DNA of 64,000 nucleotides from Actinomadura_E scrupuli (GTDB lineage Bacteria > Actinomycetota > Actinomycetes > Streptosporangiales > Streptosporangiaceae). The position numbers and the translations under genes were made by a program. The stretch is taken from NCBI RefSeq assembly GCF_050971785.1, contig NZ_JBPCCU010000012.1, forward strand, positions 62,001 through 126,000, given 5' to 3'. The notes below the pieces were generated by a model. The model was not told the origin of the DNA. It did not search any database and worked only from the letters and a program-made list of their open reading frames with translations. This document shows positions 27,011-36,353 of this stretch, in pieces. How positions within the stretch are numbered: position 1 is the first letter of the stretch; each line of letters begins with the position of its first letter.

Positions 27011-29086
27011 ATGGATGCCATCACCACCGGGATCGGTGTACTCCTCGCCGTCGTGCTGCTCATCGTTCTGGGCACGTTCTTCACCCTCACCCGGCTCTTC
27101 CGCAAGGTCGAGCAGGGCAAGGTCCTGATCGTCTCCAAGATCAAGAAGGTGGACGTCACCTTCACCGGGGCGATCGTGCTGCCGGTGCTGCACAAGGCCG
27201 AGGTGATGGACATCTCGGTGAAGACCATCGAGATCCACCGGACCGGCAAAGAGGGTCTGATCTGCCAGGACAACATTCGCGCCGACATCCGCATCACGTT
27301 CTTCGTCCGGGTCAACAAGACCGTCGAGGACGTGATCCAGGTGGCGCAGGCCATCGGCACCGACCGGGCCAGCCACGAGGACACGCTGCAGGTGCTGTTC
27401 GCCGCCAAGTTCGCCGAGGCCCTCAAGACCGTGGGCAAGCAGCTCGACTTCGTCGACCTCTACACCCACCGGCACGAGTTCCGTGACCGGATCATCCAGA
27501 TCATCGGCACCGACCTCAACGGTTACCACCTCGAGGACGCCGCCATCGACTTCCTCGAGCAGACCCCGCTGTCGAGCCTGGACCCGTCCAACATCCTCGA
27601 CGCGCAGGGCATCCGCAAGATCACTGAGCTGACGGCGATCGAGCACGTCCGCACCAACGAGTTCCAGCGGACCGAGGAGAAGGAGATCACCCGCCAGAAC
27701 GTCGACGCGCGGGAGGCCATCCTCGAACTGGAACGCCGGCAGGCCGACGCCGAGAACAAGAAGAAGCGCGAGATCGAGACCGTACGGGCCCGCGAGGAGG
27801 CGGAGATCGCCCGGGTCCAGGCGGAGGAGCGGCTCAAGTCGCAGACCGCGCACATCAAGACCGATGAGCAGCTCGGCATCCAGACCGAGAACCGCAACCG
27901 TGAGATCGCCGTCGCGGAGAAGAACAAGGAACGCGTCATCGCCGTCGAGACCGAGCGGATCGAGAAGGACCGCATGCTCGAGGTGATCGCCCGCGAGCGG
28001 GAGACCCAGCTGGCGAGCATCTCCAAGGACAAGGAGGTCGAGGGCGAGAAGCGGTCGATCGCCGAGGTGATCCGCGAGCGCATCGCGGTGGAGAAGACGG
28101 TCGCCGAGCAGGAGGAGAGCATCAAGCGCCTGCGGACGGTCGAAGAGGCCGAGCGGATGCGCCAGTCCATCGTGATCCAGGCCGAGGCCGAGGCACAGGA
28201 GCACCTGGTCAAGGACATCAAGGCAGCCGAGGCGGCCGAGGAGGCGGCCAAGTTCAAGGCCCGCGAGTCGCTGCTGCTGGCGGAGGCGCGTCAGCAGACC
28301 GCCGAGCTCGACACCCAGGCCAAGCTGCGGCTGGCCGAGGGCGTGCAGGCCGAGGCGGCCGCCGCCGGGCTGGCCGACGTGCAGGTACGCGAGCGCAACG
28401 CCGACGCCGTCGAGAAGCTCGGCCGGGCCGAGGCCGTCGTGAACCGGGAGAAGGGGCTGGCCTCCGCCGAGGCCACGGAGAAGGTCGGCCGCGCCGAGGC
28501 CATCGTCAGCCGGGAGATGGCGCTCGCGGGCGCCGACGCGCTGCGCGAGAAGCTGAAGGGCGAGGCCGAGGGCCTCACCGCGAAGGCCGAGGCCATGGCC
28601 GCGATGGGCGACGCGACCCGGCTGCACGAGGAGTACCGGCTGCGGCTGGAGGCCGAGAAGGACATCCGGATGGCCGGCCTCGACACGCAGCGCAAGGTCG
28701 CCGAGGCCCAGGCGAACGTGCTGGCCTCCGGACTGGAGAAGGCCGACATCGACATCGTCGGCGGCGACACCATGTTCTTCGACCGCGTCGTCGGCGCCAT
28801 CGGGATGGGCAAGAGCGTCGACGGGTTCATGGAGCACTCCGAGGTCGGGCAGACGCTGGCCGGGCCGTGGCTGAACGGGTCGCGGAGCTTCCCCGACGAC
28901 CTGTCGCATCTGCTCGGCGCGGTGAACACCGACGACGTCAAGAACCTGACCCTGTCCGCGCTGCTGCTGCAGCGGATCAAGGCGGGCGGCTCCGAGGCGG
29001 GCAAGATGCAGGAGCTGCTGGACACGGCCGAGCGCCTGGGCGTCGCCGACTCGGCCGTCTCGTCCCTCGCCGTCATCGAGAAGTGA
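27011..29086 (+). CDS. Flotillin/YqiK-like SPFH domain protein
   Basis: 691 residues. An N-terminal membrane helix (residues ~6-28) is followed by the SPFH/band-7 domain (~40-230, with E-Q-G-K-V-L-I-V-S-K and V-L-P-V-L-H-K-A-E-V-M-D-I-S). Residues ~215-520 are almost pure coiled coil, rich in Glu, Arg and Ala, with repeated A-E-A blocks. The last ~150 residues hold a globular tail (D-I-D-I-V-G-G-D-T-M-F-F-D). Flotillins assemble into large membrane scaffolds in the cytoplasmic membrane. The real start is the ATG at 27011; a TTG directly before it is not needed. An inverted repeat follows 38 bases after the stop. Confidence 0.88.
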   Translation: MDAITTGIGVLLAVVLLIVLGTFFTLTRLFRKVEQGKVLIVSKIKKVDVTFTGAIVLPVLHKAEVMDISVKTIEIHRTGKEGLICQDNIRADIRITFFVRVNKTVEDVIQVAQAIGTDRASHEDTLQVLFAAKFAEALKTVGKQLDFVDLYTHRHEFRDRIIQIIGTDLNGYHLEDAAIDFLEQTPLSSLDPSNILDAQGIRKITELTAIEHVRTNEFQRTEEKEITRQNVDAREAILELERRQADAENKKKREIETVRAREEAEIARVQAEERLKSQTAHIKTDEQLGIQTENRNREIAVAEKNKERVIAVETERIEKDRMLEVIARERETQLASISKDKEVEGEKRSIAEVIRERIAVEKTVAEQEESIKRLRTVEEAERMRQSIVIQAEAEAQEHLVKDIKAAEAAEEAAKFKARESLLLAEARQQTAELDTQAKLRLAEGVQAEAAAAGLADVQVRERNADAVEKLGRAEAVVNREKGLASAEATEKVGRAEAIVSREMALAGADALREKLKGEAEGLTAKAEAMAAMGDATRLHEEYRLRLEAEKDIRMAGLDTQRKVAEAQANVLASGLEKADIDIVGGDTMFFDRVVGAIGMGKSVDGFMEHSEVGQTLAGPWLNGSRSFPDDLSHLLGAVNTDDVKNLTLSALLLQRIKAGGSEAGKMQELLDTAERLGVADSAVSSLAVIEK

Positions 29087-29124
29087 CCGAGCATTGACCC
29101 CCCACCCCCACCACCCCCGTCCAC

Positions 29125-29173
29125 CCTCCGTGATCACGCAATCAATCGTCGAACGATTGCATGATCACGGAGG
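29125..29173. repeat. Intergenic palindrome, copy 2
   Basis: CCTCCGTGATCACGCAATC (29125-29143) pairs with GATTGCATGATCACGGAGG (29155-29173) with one C-A mismatch and an 11-base loop; one more C-G pair extends it. The right arm is identical to that of the element at 9500-9518, the left arm differs by one base and the loops differ. It separates the flotillin gene from the ATPase gene and may reduce read-through between them. Confidence 0.85.
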
Positions 29174-29197
29174 GGTGGGGCTGGACGAGGAGCGCAC

Positions 29198-32100
29198 GTG
29201 ACGGACACCGCGAAGACCGGAGCCGGAGCCGGTACGGGGGACACCGCGGCACGCGATGGCGCGACCGGGAGCGGGGCGGGCGGCACCGCGGCACGCAAGG
29301 GCGAGACCGCGGCGGGCGGCACCGTGACCGGCGGGAACGGGGCGGCAGAGAGCCGGGCAGCAGGAAGCGAGACGGCAGGGAGCGGGGCGGCGGAGAGCGA
29401 GACGGGCGGGGTGGCCGGCGCCGGGCTGGACGCGGGCACCTACGAGGTGCTGCGGGCACGGCTGGCGGAGCAGGCCGCCGAGCTGGCCCGCCGGGCCGGG
29501 ACGCTGAACGCCCGGCGCCTGGAGGTCTTCGGCAGCGCCGAGCTGCGCCTGATCGGCACCGAGCGGATCCGCACCGAGCACAACTGCGTCCCCCGCGACG
29601 TGGTGTCGGTCGGCGGGTTGATGCTGTTCGGCTACAACGTCTTCATCGGGCTCAAGCCCGAGACCACCGTGGACGACGTGTTCTCCCTGCACCGGTTCAG
29701 CAGGGAGGCGGACGCCTTCCGGTTCGAGGACGCCGTCGACGGGGAGCTGCCGGGGCTGCTGCGCGACGCCCAGTTCCAGCGGGACTTCGCCGAGCTCTAC
29801 CGCTACTACCAGGACACCCGGCTCCTGCAGCTACGGCGGACCGACGGCAAGTTGCTGGCCGTCTTCCAGACCGGCCTGCTGGCCGAGGACGCCAAGGTGC
29901 TGCGCTGGGCCATCGCCACCGACGGTTCGGTGACGTACCAGGACGCGCGGGGTGAGGAGGACCATGTCTTCCCGCCGTCGCACGACTTCGTGTGGACCGA
30001 GACCACCCGGGACGACCACGTCCTGGGCCGGCACCCGCACATCTCGATCGAGGACGAGCTGTTCGTCGAGACGATCGGCGGCGACCTCACCATCAAGGTG
30101 GAGAACAACACCGAGACCGGTGAGGGCATCTACGCCGAGCCCGTGGCCGAGCCGCTGCAGAGCCTCGCGGACGCCGAGGTGCAGTACGCCCGGGTCGGCT
30201 CGCTCATCCTGCTGCGGATCCTGCCGTACAAGGAGACCGAGCGCCGCCACCTGGTGTTCAACACGCGGACCAAGAGCGTCGTCCGGCTGGACGGCATCGG
30301 GCAGGCCTGCCAGCGCCTGCCGGAGGACCACGGGATCATCTTCCCCGGCGGCTACTACCTGGCCACCGGCACGGTGAAGACCTTCGACGCCGACGTGGAC
30401 AGGCTCGAGTACGAGCAGGTCATCCGTTCCGTCAACGGCGAGGACGTGCTCTACGTCTTCCATGCCCGGGAGGCCGGGCGGTACCTGCTGCTGCCCTACA
30501 ACCTGATCCGCAAGGAGATCACCAACCCGATCACCTGCCACGGCTACTCGCTGTTCGACGACGGCACGATGGTGGCCTTCCGCGCCGACGCCGGGGAGCC
30601 CACCCGGGTGCACCCCATGCAGGTGTGGCAGACCCCGTACGTCTCCGGTGCCCACGCCGCCGCCCAGCCGACCGGCACCGGACCGCTGGAGCGGATCGGC
30701 AACGCCGACCTGGTGCGCGGCATCTCCGACGCCCTGTCGGTGACCCGGATGGTCGACGAGATGGGCACCCTGAGCACCGCGCATCAGGGCAGGTACTGCG
30801 AGTCCCTCATCTCGAGCGCGTCGCGGGTGTTCGACCACTACCACTGGCTGGGCGAGCGAGACCTCGACGACCTCCGTACGCCGCTGTCGGCGGTGCGGTC
30901 CACCGCCGAGCAGATGCTGGACGAGTTCGAGAAGGTCCAGTCGCTCACCGCCCAGGCGGCGGCCGCCGTGGACGAGGCCGACGCCCGGATCACCTCGATG
31001 ATCCGGCTGGCCCGGGCCGAGGCTCCGGCGACCGCCGACGCGTGGGTGACCCAGCTGGCCGAGCTGCGCCGCGCCCAGGGCCGCCTGGTGACGCTGCGGG
31101 AGCTGCGGTACGCCGACGAGGCCCGGATCGACGCGCTCGCCACCGAGCTGGGCACGGAGCTGGACGCCGCCGCCCAGCGCGCGATCGCCTTCCTGCGGGG
31201 CGAGGACGCCTTCGCCGGTTACCGTGCGGAGGTCGACCGGCTGGTCGCCGAGGCGGAGGCCATCGGCACCGTCGCCGACGCCACCCCGATCGTGACCAGG
31301 CTCACCGAGCAGGCGTCCGGGCTGGAGCTGGTCACCGAGATCGTCGGATCGGTGGAGATCGCGGACGCCACCGTGCGCACCGGCATCCTGGAGCGGATCG
31401 GCGAGGTGCTCGGCGGCGTCAACCGGGCCCGCGCCATCCTGGACGTCAGGCGGCGCGAACTGCTCGCGCGGGAGGGCCAGGCCCAGTTCGCGGCCGAGTT
31501 CGCCCTGCTCGGGCAGTCCGTCACCGGCGCGCTGGCGCTGGCCGACACCCCCGACCACTGCGACGAGCAGCTGGCCCGGCTCATGCTGCAACTGGAGAAC
31601 CTCGAGACCCGCTTCTTCGACGCCGAGGACCCGCAGGCCGGGGCCGGCCCCGGCGGCGACCGGCTGGCCGAGCTCACGGCCAAGCGGGAGAGCATCTACG
31701 ACGCGTTCTCGGCGCGCAAGCAGGCCCTGCTGGATGAGCGGGCGCGCAAGGCCGACCGGCTGGCCGCCTCCGCGACCCGGATCCTGGCGGGCCTGCAGCG
31801 CCGGGTCGCCGGCCTGCGCTCGCTCGACGAGGTCAACACCTACTTCGCCGCCGACCCGATGGTGGTCAAGCTGCGCGCCGTCGCCGACCAGCTGCGCTCG
31901 CTGGGCGACGTGGTCCGGGCCGAGGAGCTCGAAGGGAAGGTCAAGACCGCCCGCCAGGAGGCCGGCCGGACGCTGCGCGACCAGGTCGATCTCTACGACG
32001 ACGGCGGCGGGACGATCCGGCTGGGCAGGCACCGTTTCGCGGTCAACACCCAGCCCGTCGACCTCACGCTGGTCCCGCACGACGGCCGGATGGCCTTCGC

Positions 32101-34501
32101 GCTCACCGGCACCGACTACCGCGCGCCGGTCCTCGACGAGGCGTTCGAGGCCACCCGGCCGTACTGGGACCAGCTGCTCATCTCCGAGTCCGCCGAGGTC
32201 TACCGCGCCGAGCACCTCGCCGCCTCGATCCTCGCCGAAGCCGAGACACAGGCCGAAACCCAAGCCGAGACGCAAGCAGACGCCCGCACCGGCACCGGTG
32301 AGGCCGCCCCCTCGCTGGACGCGCTGCGCGCGGCCGCGGCCGAGGACGGCGGCCTGCAGGGCATCGTCCGCCGCGCCGCCGAGGCCCGGTACGACGAGGG
32401 ATACGAGCGCGGCGTACACGACCATGACGCGGCCGTGATCCTCGCCGTGCTGCTGCGCCTGCACACCGGCGCGGGGCTGCTGCGCTACCCCCCTGACGCG
32501 CGCGCCGCGGCTCAGCTGTTCTGGATGTACGGGACCGACGAGGCGGCCCGGGCCTCCTGGACCACGCGGGCCGGTTCGCTGGCCCGGGCCCGCTCCGCGT
32601 TCGGCCGTTCCAGCACGGTCGACGCCCTGTGCGCCGAGCTCGGCTCCGACGTCACCGCCTTCCTCCGCGACTCCGGCCTGCGGCCCGGTGAGCTCGCGGG
32701 TCAGGCGGGGCTCGCGGGTCAGGCGGGGCTCGCCGGGGAGTACCTGTTCGAGGAGCTGGCCGGCGACCGGCCCGGGTTCGTGACCAGTGCCGGAGCCAGG
32801 GCCCTGCTCCAGGGGTTCGACCGCGCGCTGGGCGGCCCGCAGGCCGAGTCCCGCCGGCGGTTCGACGACGACCTGCGGGCGCTCGGCGACGATCTGGCCG
32901 CCCGGCACCAGCTGGTCGAGGCCTGGCTCGGCTCCTACCTCGGCTCCTACCTCGCCGCGAGCGGCCCCGGGGACGGGAGCGTACGGCCGTCGTCCGCGGA
33001 CCTGCCCGAGGCGGTGGCGATCGAGCTGTGCGGGGGCGGCCTGCCCCGGTACGAGTCGCCGGCCACCCTCACCGCCACCGCCGACGGGCTCCTCGGCGTC
33101 CATCCGCGTATCGTCCAGCGCCGCCTGGAGCTGCGGATCGACGAGTTGCTGGCCCGGACCCGGCGGTTCCGGACCGAGCGGGTGCCCGCCTTCCGGGCCT
33201 ACCAGCGGCAGCGCACCGAGCTCGTCGACCGCGAGCGGCGGCGCCTCGGCCTCGAGGAGTTCCGGCCGAAGGTCATGAGCGCGTTCGTGCGGAACCGGCT
33301 CCTCGACGAGGTGTACCTGCCACTGATCGGCGACAACCTGGCCAAGCAGCTCGGTGCCGCCGGCACCGCCAAGCGCACCGACCAGATGGGCCTGCTGCTG
33401 CTCATCTCCCCGCCCGGCTACGGCAAGACCACTCTGATGGAGTACGTCGCCAGCCGCCTGGGCCTGGTGCTGGTGAAGGTCAACGGACCGGCGCTCGGCC
33501 ACGGCGTCACCTCGCTGGACCCCGCGGAGGCACCGAACGCCACGGCCCGCCAGGAGATCGAGAAGATCTCGTTCGCGCTGGAGATGGGCAACAACGTCCT
33601 GCTCTACCTCGACGACATCCAGCACACCTCACCCGAGCTGCTGCAGAAGTTCATCTCGCTGTGCGACGCCCAGCGCCGGATGGAGGGCGTGTGGGAGGGC
33701 CGCACCCGGACCTACGACCTGCGCGGCAAGCGGTTCGCCGTCTGCATGGCAGGCAACCCCTACACCGAGTCGGGTCATCGCTTCCGCATCCCGGACATGC
33801 TCGCCAACCGCGCCGACGTGTGGAACCTCGGCGACGTGCTGTCCGGCAAGGAGGAGCTGTTCTCGCTGAGCTACGTCGAGAACGCGCTGACCTCCAATCC
33901 CGTCCTGGCCCCGCTGTCGACCCGGGAGCGCGGCGACATCGAGCTGCTGGTCCGGCTGGCCGGGGGCGACCAGACCGTGCGGCCCGACCAGCTCGCGCAC
34001 CCCTACTCGGCCGTCGAGCTCGACCAGATCTTGGCCGTGCTGCGCAAGCTGCTGCGGGTCCAGCAGATCGTCCTCGCCACCAACCGCGCCTACATCGCCT
34101 CCGCGGCACAGGCGGAGGCGTCCCGGACCGAGCCGCCCTTCCAGCTGCAGGGCTCCTACCGCAACATGAACAAGCTGGCCGAACGGATCGTCCCGGTGAT
34201 GAACGACGCCGAGCTCGAAGCCATGATCGACGATCACTATCTGGGCGAGGCGCAGACCCTCACCTCCGGCGCCGAGGCCAACCTGCTCAAGCTGGCCGAG
34301 CTGCGGGGCACGCTGACTCCCGGCCAGGCCGGGCGGTGGGCCGAGGTGAAGGCCGGTTTCGTCCGGGCGCAGGCCCTCGGCGGTGCGCAGGACGACCCGG
34401 TGAGCCGGGCGGTCGGTGCCGTCGGGCTGCTCGCCGACCGGGTCGGGTCGGTCGAGACCGCCATCACCCGTGCCGCCGGCCGGCTGGCGTCCGACAGATG
34501 A
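29198..34501 (+). CDS. Giant AAA+ ATPase, DUF3686/'DNA repair ATPase' type
   Basis: 1767 residues. The first ~75 are low-complexity Gly/Ala/Thr repeats. Residues ~80-520 fit the DUF3686 region, a beta-rich domain with repeated H-V-F, H-L-V-F-N-T-R and I-I-F-P-G-G-Y-Y-L strands. A long helical, coiled-coil-like middle (~550-1000) follows. The C-terminal AAA+ module carries Walker A P-P-G-Y-G-K-T-T (1405-1412), Walker B L-L-Y-L-D-D-I-Q (D1472, D1473) and a sensor-like M-A-G-N-P-Y near 1515. Databases name such proteins DNA-repair ATPases without strong evidence. The gene follows the flotillin, so a membrane-linked role is at least as likely. In-frame tandem repeats at 32240-32275, 32693-32728 and 32927-32950 show recent slippage. 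Confidence 0.8.
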   Translation: MTDTAKTGAGAGTGDTAARDGATGSGAGGTAARKGETAAGGTVTGGNGAAESRAAGSETAGSGAAESETGGVAGAGLDAGTYEVLRARLAEQAAELARRAGTLNARRLEVFGSAELRLIGTERIRTEHNCVPRDVVSVGGLMLFGYNVFIGLKPETTVDDVFSLHRFSREADAFRFEDAVDGELPGLLRDAQFQRDFAELYRYYQDTRLLQLRRTDGKLLAVFQTGLLAEDAKVLRWAIATDGSVTYQDARGEEDHVFPPSHDFVWTETTRDDHVLGRHPHISIEDELFVETIGGDLTIKVENNTETGEGIYAEPVAEPLQSLADAEVQYARVGSLILLRILPYKETERRHLVFNTRTKSVVRLDGIGQACQRLPEDHGIIFPGGYYLATGTVKTFDADVDRLEYEQVIRSVNGEDVLYVFHAREAGRYLLLPYNLIRKEITNPITCHGYSLFDDGTMVAFRADAGEPTRVHPMQVWQTPYVSGAHAAAQPTGTGPLERIGNADLVRGISDALSVTRMVDEMGTLSTAHQGRYCESLISSASRVFDHYHWLGERDLDDLRTPLSAVRSTAEQMLDEFEKVQSLTAQAAAAVDEADARITSMIRLARAEAPATADAWVTQLAELRRAQGRLVTLRELRYADEARIDALATELGTELDAAAQRAIAFLRGEDAFAGYRAEVDRLVAEAEAIGTVADATPIVTRLTEQASGLELVTEIVGSVEIADATVRTGILERIGEVLGGVNRARAILDVRRRELLAREGQAQFAAEFALLGQSVTGALALADTPDHCDEQLARLMLQLENLETRFFDAEDPQAGAGPGGDRLAELTAKRESIYDAFSARKQALLDERARKADRLAASATRILAGLQRRVAGLRSLDEVNTYFAADPMVVKLRAVADQLRSLGDVVRAEELEGKVKTARQEAGRTLRDQVDLYDDGGGTIRLGRHRFAVNTQPVDLTLVPHDGRMAFALTGTDYRAPVLDEAFEATRPYWDQLLISESAEVYRAEHLAASILAEAETQAETQAETQADARTGTGEAAPSLDALRAAAAEDGGLQGIVRRAAEARYDEGYERGVHDHDAAVILAVLLRLHTGAGLLRYPPDARAAAQLFWMYGTDEAARASWTTRAGSLARARSAFGRSSTVDALCAELGSDVTAFLRDSGLRPGELAGQAGLAGQAGLAGEYLFEELAGDRPGFVTSAGARALLQGFDRALGGPQAESRRRFDDDLRALGDDLAARHQLVEAWLGSYLGSYLAASGPGDGSVRPSSADLPEAVAIELCGGGLPRYESPATLTATADGLLGVHPRIVQRRLELRIDELLARTRRFRTERVPAFRAYQRQRTELVDRERRRLGLEEFRPKVMSAFVRNRLLDEVYLPLIGDNLAKQLGAAGTAKRTDQMGLLLLISPPGYGKTTLMEYVASRLGLVLVKVNGPALGHGVTSLDPAEAPNATARQEIEKISFALEMGNNVLLYLDDIQHTSPELLQKFISLCDAQRRMEGVWEGRTRTYDLRGKRFAVCMAGNPYTESGHRFRIPDMLANRADVWNLGDVLSGKEELFSLSYVENALTSNPVLAPLSTRERGDIELLVRLAGGDQTVRPDQLAHPYSAVELDQILAVLRKLLRVQQIVLATNRAYIASAAQAEASRTEPPFQLQGSYRNMNKLAERIVPVMNDAELEAMIDDHYLGEAQTLTSGAEANLLKLAELRGTLTPGQAGRWAEVKAGFVRAQALGGAQDDPVSRAVGAVGLLADRVGSVETAITRAAGRLASDR

Positions 34502-34627
34502 CCGTCCTCCACCCCCGGAACAGCGGTCTTCCGTGCATGCGGCGCCGCCTCGGGCGATATAGCCGCTTTACGGAGCCGGTGCGGTGGCTTGGTCTTGCCC
34601 CGGGACGGATGGGGCAAGGACAGACAT

Positions 34628-35176
34628 ATGTTGGAACAGCTGAGCCGCCACTGGTGGATGCTCGCCGTACGCGGCGTGTGCGCGATCATCTTCGGTCTGC
34701 TGGCCTGGATCTGGCCCGGGATCACCCTGCTGGTGCTGGTGATCCTCTTCGGGGCGTACGCGTTCGTCGACGGCGTCCTGGCCCTCGGCGCGGCCTTCAA
34801 GAGCGAGGGCGGCCGGTCCCGCGTCTGGCTGGCGGTCGTGGGCGTGGCCGGTGTCCTGCTCGGTCTGGTGACCCTGTTCTGGCCGCACATCACCGGGCTG
34901 GTCCTGCTGTTGCTGATCGCCTGGTGGGCCATCGTGACCGGCGCGTTCGAGATCGTCGCGGCGATCCGGATGCGCAAGGAGATCGAGGGCGAGTGGCTCT
35001 ACATCGTGAGCGGCGCCGTCTCGGTGATCTTCGGTGTGCTGGTCCTGGTCTGGCCCGCCACCGGGGCCCTCGCCATCGTCTGGCTGATCGGTCTGTTCTC
35101 CATCCTCTTCGGCGCGACGCTGATCGCCGCCGCGATCCGCCTCCGCAAGCTCGGCCAGGTCGCCCAGCCCGTCTAG
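34628..35176 (+). CDS. HdeD family membrane protein
   Basis: 182 residues with six hydrophobic helices in three hairpins, each showing the family pattern of G-x-x-x-I-x-F-G followed by a W-P turn (W-I-W-P-G-I-T, F-W-P-H-I-T, V-W-P-A-T-G). HdeD proteins are linked to acid stress in enterobacteria; the role in actinomycetes is unknown. I start at the ATG at 34628, where the hydrophobic protein begins (M-L-E-Q-L-S-R-H-W-W). The 13 extra residues from 34589 are unlikely. Confidence 0.85.
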   Translation: MLEQLSRHWWMLAVRGVCAIIFGLLAWIWPGITLLVLVILFGAYAFVDGVLALGAAFKSEGGRSRVWLAVVGVAGVLLGLVTLFWPHITGLVLLLLIAWWAIVTGAFEIVAAIRMRKEIEGEWLYIVSGAVSVIFGVLVLVWPATGALAIVWLIGLFSILFGATLIAAAIRLRKLGQVAQPV

Positions 35177-35232
35177 GCACGACCCGCGGGCGGCCTCAGC
35201 AGGCGGACGGGAGCATCAGCGAGCGGGCGGCC

Positions 35233-36282
35233 TCAGCGGGCGGCGGCCAGTTCCCCGGCCAGCCGTGCGACGGTGACGGCGGCGGGATCGGCCGTGACGT
35301 GCCGGAAGCCCTGCCCCGCCCACAGGGCCATGGTGTCGGGGTCCTCGCGCTGAGCGGCGGCCCGCCGCAACGGCGACGTCAGGTGGTGAATGTGCGGGTA
35401 GGCCGCGGGGGCGAGCGGTGAGTACTCGGCCAGGAAACGGTTCACCAGCCCCCGGGCGGGCCGGCCGGTGAACGCCCGGGTCAGCGCGGTGGCCGTGAAA
35501 CGAGGGTCGGCCAGCGCGGCCTTGTGCGCCGGGCTGGCGCCGCTCTCCGGCGAGCGCAGGAAGGCCGTGCCCAGCTGAGCGGCGGTGGCGCCGCCCGCCA
35601 GGGCCCCGGCGAGGTCGGCGCCCCGCACCAGCCCGCCGGCCGCGATCAGCGGAAGGTCACTGACCTGGCGCACCTCGGCGAGGAGCTTGAGCAGGTCGGT
35701 GCCCTCATCGACCGTCTCGGGGTCGTTGGTGAAGGTGCCCCTGTGCGCGCCCGCCTCGATGCCCTGCACGCACAGGGCGTCGGCCGCCGCCGACTGGACG
35801 GCCTCGGCCGCCGACGTGACGGTGACGATGACGAAGACGCCCTTGGCCTGGAAGGCCTCGATCACCTCTTTGGACGGGCAGCCGAAGACGAAGCTCACCA
35901 CGGCCGGCGGATCCGCGAGAAGGTCGGCCAGCTTGGCGTCCCAGTCGTCGTCGTCCCCGGTCGGCGTCCCCAGGGGCACGCCCAGCCGGGCGGCCTCGGG
36001 GGCCAGCCGGTCCTGGTAGGCGCCCACCGCCGCCAGATCCACGGCCGGTGCGGCGGCGGTGGCGCCGGCCGGCACGAAGAGGTTGACCCCGAAGGGCCGG
36101 TCGGTCAGCGCCCGCGTCTGCGTGATCTCGGCGCGTACCTGCTCGGCCCGCTTGTAACCGGCGGCCAGGAAGCCGAGCCCGCCCGCCGCCGACACCGCCG
36201 CGGCCAGCACCGGCCGGGACGCGCCGCCCGCCATCGGGGCTTGAATGATCGGTACCCCGAACAGGTCGCGTAGATCGGTCAT
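35233..36282 (-). CDS. Nitronate monooxygenase (2-nitropropane dioxygenase-like)
   Basis: 349 residues from the ATG at 36282. It is an FMN-dependent TIM barrel of the nitronate monooxygenase/enoyl reductase group, with V-P-I-I-Q-A-P-M-A-G-G-A-S near residue 11, G-G-L-G-F-L-A-A-G-Y-K, C-V-Q-G-I-E-A-G-A-H-R-G near residue 175 (the family's flavin-site His), and I-A-A-G-G-L-V-R-G-A-D and A-A-Q-L-G-T-A-F-L for phosphate binding. It would oxidise alkyl nitronates such as propionate 3-nitronate. A 15-base repeat GCGGGCGGCCTCAGC at 35186 and 35223 covers the gene's last codons. A second, quite different member is at 48655. Confidence 0.85.
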   Translation of the reverse strand: MTDLRDLFGVPIIQAPMAGGASRPVLAAAVSAAGGLGFLAAGYKRAEQVRAEITQTRALTDRPFGVNLFVPAGATAAAPAVDLAAVGAYQDRLAPEAARLGVPLGTPTGDDDDWDAKLADLLADPPAVVSFVFGCPSKEVIEAFQAKGVFVIVTVTSAAEAVQSAAADALCVQGIEAGAHRGTFTNDPETVDEGTDLLKLLAEVRQVSDLPLIAAGGLVRGADLAGALAGGATAAQLGTAFLRSPESGASPAHKAALADPRFTATALTRAFTGRPARGLVNRFLAEYSPLAPAAYPHIHHLTSPLRRAAAQREDPDTMALWAGQGFRHVTADPAAVTVARLAGELAAAR

Positions 36283-36353
36283 GCGACTCACGATAGCCCG
36301 CCGCACCAGCCGGAACGGCGATCGCAGGCCGTACGGCGCCCCGGATCGGTCGT

